A program made the translations under genes and the position numbers. Source: Rhynchospora pubera (lineage: Eukaryota; Streptophyta; Magnoliopsida; Poales; Cyperaceae). Taken from it: a DNA stretch of 64,000 nt. Every line of letters starts with the position of its first letter. Position 1 is the first letter of the stretch. A model generated the notes under the pieces. The model searched no databases and had not been told where the DNA came from. It worked only from the letters and a program-made list of their open reading frames with translations. Below, piece after piece: positions 56,901 to 64,000 of this stretch. Location of the stretch: the NCBI GenBank assembly GCA_028095005.1, contig CM051462.1, positions 83,525,846 to 83,589,845 on the forward strand, given 5' to 3'.

Positions 56901-57238
56901 GATGATTTAAGTTAAAATTTATTCACCTTGATGTCCAACCACAACTCAAGTCTGGTTTCCTTTGAAACGTCCTTCCGCCAATCATTAATTGTGATTGGCA
57001 CTCTTGTTCTAGCCAGATACCCGCAATATGATGCAAATTTGTTCACCGCCTCTTCAGTACCAATTGGCACTCCTTCTTTGTCAAATTTAATCTCAAACTT
57101 TTCCCCAGCAGCTTTTTTCCTCCTAAACTCTTCCATTGTCGTTCTGCTCCTTTTCTTTATTTCGAACGTTGTGACCTCCCCATCGCTGGATTCTGTAGCC
57201 TGTTCACCCTGTAAATCTCTATCTTGGTCTCCAGACAT
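53941..57238 (-). CDS. CACTA TnpA/Ptta-like protein fused to a Ulp1-type (C48) cysteine protease, eleven exons, 807 aa
   Basis: Exons: 57238-56927, 56850-56421, 56333-55987, 55906-55733, 55652-55392, 55312-54978, 54887-54702, 54612-54505, 54410-54332, 54240-54142 and 54033-53941. All borders are GT-AG, all phases fit, and the sum is 2424 bases with one terminal TAG. The start is the ATG just after a TTGTTAATAG acceptor-like site. The N-terminal half matches the plant En/Spm accessory pattern: WLDIK...KMFNIEDDKAM, then ISQKEWEEFFNKRTG, SNKAKELRKKWKEPHRMGS and a helical SRVAAEAAEKTKRDL region. The C-terminus has FHWVVLVI (His684), HFVDS (Asp701), GPIQRGG (Gln748) and TECGYF (Cys754). These spacings (17, 47, 6) are close to those of yeast Ulp1. 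Ulp1 proteases remove SUMO-like modifiers. Its role in transposition is unknown. Confidence 0.85.
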
Positions 57239-57289
57239 ATCTATTAACAAATAATTAACAACAATGAAAGCAATCAAATCAAGTTAACA

Positions 57290-57340
57290 TAAACATAAAC
57301 ATAAACATAAACAAACATAAACATAAACAAATAACATAAA
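57290..57340. repeat. (AACATA)n-type short tandem repeat
   Basis: Repeated AAACAT / ATAAAC units just upstream of the protease-fusion gene. Non-coding. Confidence 0.7.
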
Positions 57341-57519
57341 CTTCAAATTACATAAATATTCAAATAATTAAAAATACATAAATTTAAAATTCATTTAATT
57401 AAAACACACTAATATTCAAACATGAATTCATACACAAATAACATAAACTTCAAAGTACATAAATAAAGTTCACACAAAATAACATAGATAATTTTACAAA
57501 TTCCTAAGACAATTCAACC

Positions 57520-57774
57520 CTAATTCTTCTCTTCCTTATTCTTCTCCTCCTTATTCTTCTCCACCTCCTTATTCTCACTGGATCCCTCATCTATTTGAAC
57601 TCCCATACTAAAATCAGGGCCCCTTTCACAGCCTGGAGGAAGACGACGTACAGCCGAGATAGCCCTTCTTTTAAGAGGTCCGTAAAACGGGACCCTTTTT
57701 GACACCACCTTAGGTGTTTCCTCCCCCACCTTGGATTCCTCCCCCACCTTATTGACGTTTTGATCCTTCTCCAT
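57520..57774 (-). CDS. Small upstream ORF of uncertain status (84 aa)
   Basis: A Lys/Glu-rich protein that ends in a repeated NKEEKNKEEKN tail and contains VPFYGPLKRRAISAVRRLPP in its middle. It lies 282 bases upstream of the protease-fusion start on the same strand. It could be an upstream exon or uORF of that transcript, or a chance ORF in a purine-rich region. I see no splice junction that fuses it in frame. Confidence 0.3.
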   Translation of the reverse strand: MEKDQNVNKVGEESKVGEETPKVVSKRVPFYGPLKRRAISAVRRLPPGCERGPDFSMGVQIDEGSSENKEVEKNKEEKNKEEKN

Positions 57775-58007
57775 CTAATTTCCATTTTAAATAAAATTCT
57801 TAACTCCTTATCCATAATCAATTCACAATGCATATATATATCTAATAATCAATTCACAATTCCTTATCCATAATCAATTCATATGCACATCTATTCCTAG
57901 CATAGTTCCTTATCCATAATCAATTCCTAGCTTTTTTGCATTTCAGTCCCTATTATTTGCATAATCAATTTCTAGCATTTTTTGCAGTTTAGTCCATATT
58001 AAATAAA

Positions 58008-58290
58008 TTGTGCTTTATGCACCACAAAACAGCCCAATATTATCCCAAAACAGCCCCCAAACAGTTCAAATTTATACACATTAGTCCCTAAAATTGTGCT
58101 TTATGCACCATAGCAACAAACAGCCCAATATCATCCCCAAAACAGCCCCCAAACAGTTCAAATTTATGCACATTAGTCCATAAAATTGTGATTTATGCAC
58201 CACAGCCCCATATCAACCCCAAAACAGTTAAAATTGTGCATTTCAGTCCAAAATAAAACAGTTCAAATTATGCAAAATAGTCCCTAATTT
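58008..58290. repeat. Imperfect ~85-92-bp tandem repeat
   Basis: TTGTG(C/A)TTTATGCACCA begins near 58008, 58094 and 58186, each followed by CAGCCC(A)ATAT and 'aaacagttcaaatttat(a/g)cacattagtcc'. It lies between the two CACTA genes. Non-coding. Confidence 0.75.
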
Positions 58291-58319
58291 AAACAGTTCA
58301 AATTTTGAGAGAAAAAAGA

Positions 58320-58770
58320 GAGGGATTACTTGAGAGTTGGGGGTTGAGAGTTGCTGGCTGGCTGTCACAGCTGAGAGAGCGACAAAGGGATTGCTAACAG
58401 AGAAACAGTGAAAGGGAGTCAGTGAGAGAGAGAGAGAGGAGACAGAGAGGGAAAGGAAGAGGAGACAGAGAGGGAAAGGAAGAGGGGTTTACCTTCGAGA
58501 GAGAGAGGGGAGTTGCTGGCTGTAGGAGTTGAGAGAGCGGCAGAGAGAGAGGGATCGAAACTGCACAACAAAGAGAGACAGAGAATGAGAGGGACTCAGA
58601 GAGAGCGAGGGAGTGAGAGGGGGAAGGAGGGGAGAGGGATTACCTTTTACGAGAGAGGGCCGCCGAGAGGGAGTCAGAGAGGCGCCGAGAGAGCTGAGTG
58701 CTTCTGTCGAGAGCTAGGGTTTTAAGAAAGAGGCGAGATCGAGAAAGGAAAGAAGTGACGGACAGACGCC
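58320..58770 (-). promoter_or_regulatory. CT-rich (minus strand) probable promoter / 5' leader region
   Basis: Almost continuous GA-rich sequence on the plus strand (CTCTCTC on the minus strand), a composition common in plant 5' leaders. It lies upstream of the protease-fusion gene and directly downstream of the internal palindrome array. No TATA box could be placed with confidence. A similar purine-rich block sits at the centre of the small CACTA (46745-46900). Confidence 0.35.
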
Positions 58771-58771
58771 A

Positions 58772-59059
58772 GGCTGGGATAATAATATAAAGGGTTTGAA
58801 CCTTCTGTAACGGTTATTAGCTAATAACCGTTACAGAAGAGCCTAATCTGTAACGGTTATTAGCTAATAACCGTTACAGAAGGTCAAACGTTTTTACTAA
58901 TAACCTTCTGTAACGGTTATTAGCTAATAACCGTTACAGATTAGGCTCTTCTGTAACGGTTATTAGCTAATAACCGTTACAGAAGGTTCAAACCCTTTAT
59001 ATTATTATCCCAGCCTAATCTGTAACGGTTATTAGCTAATAACCGTTACAGATTAGTTT
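58772..59059. repeat. Internal 113-bp perfect inverted repeat built of palindromes, plus one more palindrome
   Basis: Arms 58772-58884 and 58903-59015 are exact complements around an 18-base loop. Each arm contains two copies of a palindrome of the form CTGTAACGGTTATTAGC and its complement; a fifth copy sits at about 59020-59053. The same motif forms the element's subterminal arrays, yet this block is in the middle, between TnpD's stop and the fusion gene. Confidence 0.9.
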
Positions 59060-59354
59060 AATTTCATTTTTTTTTTAACTTTAAAGTTTGTGTCTGTTTT
59101 AATTTCATTTAGTACTGATATTTTCAGTGTTGGTTTATCCATGCATGTTATTAAGTGTTTTGACTGAATTTAATTTTTGTGTTGGTTACACATGAATTTA
59201 ATTTTGTTTTACATTTTTTCTAACAAAATAAAATTACAATTTAGAAAATTAACAAAAAATAAAAATACATTAGCTCCTTGTTAACAAAATATTTCACCAA
59301 TTAATGACCTGCAAAAAATAAAAATAAAATTATTAACTTAACAATTTAGCATAT

Positions 59355-62300
59355 CTATGTAGCTACTTTCTTTTTTTTCCTTCGTGTGTCGACCCACACG
59401 CCTTCGGTGTTATCTGTACGCCTACAACTGATCGATACTGGCTGTGGTGTATCGTCGATACCGATAGAAAAAGGAGGTATTTCCTCGAAGTGGTCGTATG
59501 CTTCTTCATCTACGACATCACCCACACCGACAATACGTCTTTTTCCTGAAAGTGGCAAGTAATAAATAAGATGAACATTTGTACTCAATAAGGTGAACAT
59601 TTGTACTTAAATAAGATGAACATTTACCTTGAAGCACAACATGTCTTTTCTTATCCGCCGGATCTTGAATGTAAAAAACTTGCATTGCTTGCTTATTTGC
59701 AAGTATAAAGGGATCGTCTCGATAAGCCCTTTTATTGAAGTCAACAGTTATAAATCCCATCTTGTCTTTTTTAACTCCACCGTGACCGTTGTCGATCCAT
59801 GCACACTTGAATAAGGGTATCTTAAATTTCAGGTAATCTAGTTCCCAAATCTCCTCGATCCACCCATAATAATTAGCCGACCTAACATTATCGCTAGATA
59901 AAGCTACAACAGTGACTCCACTATTTTGCACAGCACTTTTACCATCCTGTTTCCTTGTGTACCAGGTAAATCCATTCAAGTCATACCCTTGGTATGTCTC
60001 GACCACGGCATCAGGACGTCTTGATAACCATTTCACGGTTTCATCGACCTCTGTTCCTTCTTTCAACTGGGACTGTACTTTATCTTCTAGCCATTGGACA
60101 AATTTTATTTCATGCTCTATGGTAATCAAGTTTTCGGTGTAAGAAGGGTATTGTTCACGTAACTCGATTAGATGTTCATTGATGTAAGGCGCCACAATAG
60201 CAAGATGTTGGAGAACTTTCATATGTGCTTTGGTTCTCATTGCAAGATCCGGTATATGAGTACTAGCTCCAATTGTACCTGAAAGGTGAACAAATATTGT
60301 GCTTTAAGTGAACATTTGTGCTAAATAAGGTGAACAAATATTGTGCTTTAAGTGAACATTTGTGCTAAATAAGGTGAACAAATGTGCTAAATTAGGTGAA
60401 CATTTGTGCTAAATAAGGTGAACAAATAGTGTGCTTTAAGTGAACATTTGTGCTAAATAAGGTGAACATTGGAAGTTAATGTATAACCTTTTCCTTCAAG
60501 TCTACCCTCATGTCGAGACTTTGGAAGACCGATTGGTTGTACATCCTGCAAATAATCGGTGTAGTACTCAATAACCTCCTCGGCCACATATCCTTCCACT
60601 ATGCTTCCTTCTGGTTTAGATCGGCTACGAACAAGCCCCTTCAATTGACCCATGGCTCTTTCGAAAGGATACATGTATCGTAGAAATACAGGACCACACA
60701 TTTTTATCTCTCTAACTAAATGAATGGTCAAATGCACCATGGAGTCAAAAAACGATGGCGGAAAGTACATTTCCAGCTCACATAGGGTTAGTACAATACC
60801 TTCTTGTAACTTGTCCAAACTATTCGGATCAATCACTTTAGAGCAAATGGAATTAAAGAAAAAACACAACTTAGTGATGGTTTTCCTCACTTCTTCCCTT
60901 AGAATTCCTCGAATTGCGACCGGAAGTAACTGGGTCAGTAGGACGTGATAATCATGTGACTTCATACCAAGTAATTTGTTGTCCTTAATAGAAACCTTTC
61001 TTGATATATTCGAGGAATAACCAGTAGGAACCTTAATAGATTTCAGGCATTCTAATAAGCTTTTTTTCTCTTGCTTTGATAAATTAAATTGTGCTGCAGG
61101 CAGCCAAGTTTGGCTTTTTCCCTTATCTTGTGCCGCTAGTTCTTGCCGGATCCCCATTTCAACCATGTCCTTCCTCGCATTTACGCCATCTTTAGTTTTC
61201 CCTTGAATTTCCAACATGCAACCGATCAAATCTTCACATATGTTCTTTATTATGTGCATCGCATCTAAGCAATGCCTAATCTCCAAACTCTGCCAATATT
61301 CAAGATTCCAGAATATAGACTTCTTCTTCCATATCCCCTTGGGTATCTCATTTGCAAATTTCTTACCAAATTTTACATTAATGTCCTTCACCTGTCGATA
61401 CACCCATGAACCGGATAACGGTATTGGGGCCTTGTCTTTTTCTACAGTACCGTCAAACCTTTCCTTGTCTCGACGGTAAGGGTGGTTGCGGTTCTTAATA
61501 AACCTCCGGTGTCCCAAGTAAACATTTTTTCTGGAGTTTTTCAGGTACACAGAATGGGTGTTTTCCATGCAAATAGGACACGCTTTCGCTCCTTTATTCC
61601 TATACCCTGACAGGTTTCCGTATGCAGGAAAATCATTAATTGTGCAAAATATCATGGCACGGAGGTTAAACTCACTTCTAGAGTGTGCATCATATATTTT
61701 CACTCCATTCTGCCACAATTCACCAAGGTCATCTATTAATGGAGCCAAGTACACATCTATATCATTACCTGGTTGCTTGGGACCAGAAATCAACAAGGGC
61801 ATCATCATGTATCTCCTTTTCATGCATAGCCAGGGAGGAAGATTGTAAATACACAACAAGACCGGCCACGTAGTCTGCCGGCTACTCATGTTGCCGTAAG
61901 GATTCATCCTGTCTGTACATAAACCCAATCTCAAATTTCTAGGTTCACTGCCGAAATCTTCAAATTCCCTATCTATATTTATCCAATCTGGAGAGTCTGC
62001 TGGGTGTCTGAGCATGCCATCGCCTTTTTTCCTGTAGTCTGCGTGCCATCTTAACAATTTGGCATCCTTCGCGTTAGAGAAAAGCCGCTGGAATCTTGGT
62101 ATTATTGGTAGATAAAACACCACTTTCGCAGCTGGTCCCTTACTACCTTCATCTTCAATTTGATCGTCCCTCGGTTTATACCGTGACGCATTACACTTTG
62201 GACATTTATGCAAGTCTCCGTACTCATTCCGGAATAATATGCAGTCATTTGGACATGCATGAATTCTCTCAACTCCAATTTTTAAAGGACATAACATCTT

Positions 62301-62945
62301 TTTAGCCTTATAAATTGAATCTGGCAACTGGTTATCTTTTGGAAGAAATTCTTTATGTAATAGTTTGAGCAAAGATGTGAAACTTGCATCACTCCATCCA
62401 TTTTTGGCTTTAAGATTGAACAGTTTGAAAACAGCATTAAGTTTTGACAATTCACAACCAGGATATAAAGCTATTTTATCTTCTTCACGTAACATACCAA
62501 AAATTTCAACATTATCAACAAAATTTTCATCCACATTGTTCACAATTTCATCTAAATCGGCATTAAATTCTGAGTTATCTACATTTCTATCATCATCTAC
62601 ATTCTCATCATCAAATACATTGACATCATCAATTTCATCATCCAATGATACATTTTCTTCCTCATACACAGAATCCAATACATTTGTGCTAGTACTATCC
62701 CCCCCATTCTCTCCATGGAGTGTCCACCGACTATAATCCGGTTGAAATCCATTTATAATCAAATGAGCCTTCACTTCTTCAAAATTAGACCACTTCAACA
62801 AATTCTGACAAACACGACAAGGACAATACATTTTATCATCTTCTTTCATTTTCAAATTCTCTTTAGCACAAACCATAAATTCTTCAAGTCCTCTCAAAAA
62901 TGTAGACGAGCATCGATTACTTGAGTACATCCACGTCCGATTCAT
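59355..62945 (-). CDS. tnpD: CACTA transposase TnpD, three exons, 1099 aa
   Basis: Exons 62945-60488, 60278-59628 and 59545-59355, GT-AG borders, phases 1 and 1, no stop. The start is the ATG directly after an ATTGCTCAG acceptor, giving MNRTWMYSSNR, the usual opening of the Transpos_assoc domain (about 1-75, with YCPCRVCQN). Transposase_21 follows: RWHADYRKKGDGMLRHPADS near 285-310, LCTDRMNPYGNMS near 345, PWLCMKRRYMMMPLLISGPK, PGNDIDVYLAPLIDDL near 400 and ACPICM. DUF4218 lies about 690-815 (PPSFFDSMVHLTIHL, LRYMYPFERAMGQLKG). DUF4216 in exon 2 has FKIPLFKCAWIDN and GFITVDFNKRAYRDDPFILA near 973-1010. The C-terminus has RIVGVGDVVDEEAYDHFEEI. Two positions differ from the family norm as I recall it: TDRMNP (usually TDGxNP) and MHIIKN (usually MHIEKN). 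TnpD cuts and joins the element ends. Confidence 0.9.
59565..59625. repeat. TGAACATTTGTAC repeat in TnpD intron 2
   Basis: Three copies of AA(G)ATGAACATTT / AAGGTGAACATTTGTAC within the 82-base second intron. The first intron has the same motif in a longer array. Confidence 0.8.
60285..60472. repeat. Minisatellite in TnpD intron 1
   Basis: Alternating AGTGAACATTTGTGCTAAAT and AAGGTGAACAAATATTGTGC modules, about 19-40 bases each, fill nearly the whole 209-base intron. Frames remain open through it, which makes ORFs appear to run past the splice site. Confidence 0.85.
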
Positions 62946-63023
62946 CTGAGCAATAAAATTTATGCAAATTATTAGGGTTTCGGACCAATTTGTCATATTA
63001 GGTTTTCGGACCGGTCACCATCC

Positions 63024-63325
63024 TAGCCCGCTCTTTGGATACTCTGTCTCATTAGCGAGCGTACGTTAGATGCAATGTGCTATCTGAGAAAAATTCGGCA
63101 GCATTTCCCCTTATGTTCCCTGAATACGCCAACACACGATTGCTCGTGCGTACGTATCCGTGGGAACACAAGGGAAATGCCGCCGAATTTTTCTCAGACA
63201 ACACATTGCATCTAACGTACAACTCGCTGTCCTAAATGAGACAGATCGTATCCAAAGAGCAGTACTCCCGACCGGGAGTACTATCCGAGATTAATCCCTA
63301 ATGGATTAATCTCGGACGGGCAATG
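63024..63325. other. Complex foldback upstream of TnpD
   Basis: GCTCTTTGGATACTCTGTCTC (63030 on) pairs imperfectly with its complement near 63242-63262. The central part (CTGAGAAAAATTCGGC with GCCGAATTTTTCTCAG) is nearly perfect. Two further hairpins follow: GTACTCCCG/CGGGAGTAC (63263-63282) and CGAGATTAATCC/GGATTAATCTCG (63288-63317). It lies in the probable promoter side of TnpD and may be an inserted foldback MITE. Confidence 0.65.
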
Positions 63326-63835
63326 ACCTAAATTCAGTTGAGTTCCGGTATTTGGTTCCTATATGACAATACAAAATCCATGCCTATATATATATGCAAA
63401 TTATTAACCAAATGCAAATAATTTAAAAAAAGAGAAGTTCATGAAAATATATACTTTCAATCGTGTGACTTCCGATCCGTTGAATCGTGCGACTTATCCG
63501 GCCGATGTAAGATCTTCTCCTATTCAATGAGATCTTAAAATATATAAAAAAACAAAAATAACCATGAATTAATGAAAAAATCGAAATAAATAAGAAAAAA
63601 ATGTAAAAATAAAAGATACGGTTCAAAATTAATTTTTTTTACCTTAAATCTGCTCTCCTTCGTATTCTCTTTCTAATTATTATTTTTTCAGAATTTTTAG
63701 AAAATTTTTGCTATTTTTTTTGAGTGAAGTAGGACACCACAAATCGCAATAAATGAGAAGATCAGAAAAGAGTTAAGTGCGGCGCTAGCTGTGAGTTTGT
63801 TGGGATGGGAAGAAGACCTAATTAAATACAGAACT
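63326..63835. other. 5' flank of TnpD
   Basis: AT-rich with A/T tracts. CCGATCCGTTGAATCGTGCG-type words occur near 63471. No gene is seen. A TnpD promoter is expected between here and the right terminus. Confidence 0.35.
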
Positions 63836-64000
63836 TTTCTGTAACGGTTATTAAAAATAACCGTTACAGAATCAATAAAAAATAAAAAAAAACGTTAACC
63901 TACTGTAACGGTTATTTACTAATAACCGTTACAAAAGATGGTTGATATTTATATATTTCTTTTTTCTTTTCTGTAACGGTTGCTGGATAATAACCGTTAC
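63836..64000. repeat. Right subterminal palindromes of the CACTA (cut by window end)
   Basis: Three head-to-head pairs of CTGTAACGGTTATT and its complement (around 63855, 63919 and 63985), matching the left-end array. The terminal GTAGTG is not reached. Confidence 0.85.

Larger units (their letters stand above)
53204..64000 (-). mobile_element. Large, near-intact CACTA element carrying TnpD and a TnpA-Ulp1 gene; right end outside the window
   Basis: Starts CACTACGCGAAATTTC with a possible target trinucleotide ATG at 53201-53203. Subterminal palindromes of TAACGGTTA lie at 53222-53693, and the same motif reappears from 63836 to the window edge, so the right terminus should be close. Two minus-strand genes fill the interior: TnpD (62945-59355) and the TnpA-Ulp1 fusion (57238-53941). 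Both have complete spliced frames without stops. At more than 10.8 kb it is of usual size for an autonomous CACTA. Confidence 0.92.

Noticed and set aside
55053..57254. Plus-strand ORFs opposite the TnpA-Ulp1 gene
   Set aside because: Antisense shadows; they cross the minus-strand splice sites and lack domains.
58513..58725. Arg/Glu-rich plus-strand ORF
   Set aside because: Product of the GA-rich low-complexity block.

Overview
The window is plant nuclear DNA, almost entirely transposable elements and decayed duplicates. The evidence is a plant L1-type LINE, a Tat-lineage Ty3/gypsy retrotransposon with two RNase H domains, CACTA elements whose TnpD carries the plant Transpos_assoc/Transposase_21/DUF4218/DUF4216 domains, Tourist-like and hAT-like MITEs, and GT-AG introns with T-rich acceptors. 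An angiosperm, probably a eudicot, is inferred; the species cannot be named. No housekeeping gene, rRNA or tRNA was recognised.

Layout. 1-1829: decayed LINE. 2502-2968: palindromic MITE inside a (TA)n run. 3704-7160: diverged roughly 0.95-kb tandem repeats. 7190-9093 and 38140-44760: a cluster of duplicated, mostly broken copies of an unrecognised membrane-protein gene, split by a giant retrotransposon. 9214-38134: that retrotransposon, 28.9 kb, with 6.37-kb LTRs and an AATGT target duplication. 45206-45386: hAT-type MITE. 46114-47479: small non-autonomous CACTA. 48901-52489: five Tourist-like MITEs. 52845-53203: a second palindromic element, interrupted at 53204 by a large CACTA that runs off the right edge.

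The giant retrotransposon is read on the minus strand: 5' LTR (31761-38134), primer-binding site, Gag-Pol (31617 to 22474, one frame broken only by two TGA codons), a structured non-coding stretch, then two plus-strand genes antisense to Gag-Pol, a polypurine tract and the 3' LTR (9214-15579). The antisense genes are a six-exon plant-mobile-domain (PMD) gene at 15715-19318 and a two-exon gene at 19730-21032 resembling plant 'Transposase_32' extra ORFs. Their introns can survive retrotransposition because they are antisense to the genomic RNA. This two-gene, intron-bearing antisense cassette is the most interesting system in the window.

The right-hand CACTA (53204 to beyond 64000) carries, both on the minus strand, a three-exon TnpD transposase (1099 aa) and an eleven-exon gene (807 aa) joining a TnpA/Ptta-like region to a Ulp1-type cysteine protease whose His-Asp-Gln-Cys residues are all present. 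Perfect palindromes built around TAACGGTTA lie at its visible left end, near the window edge, and, unexpectedly, in the middle as a 113-bp perfect inverted repeat just upstream of the protease-fusion gene.
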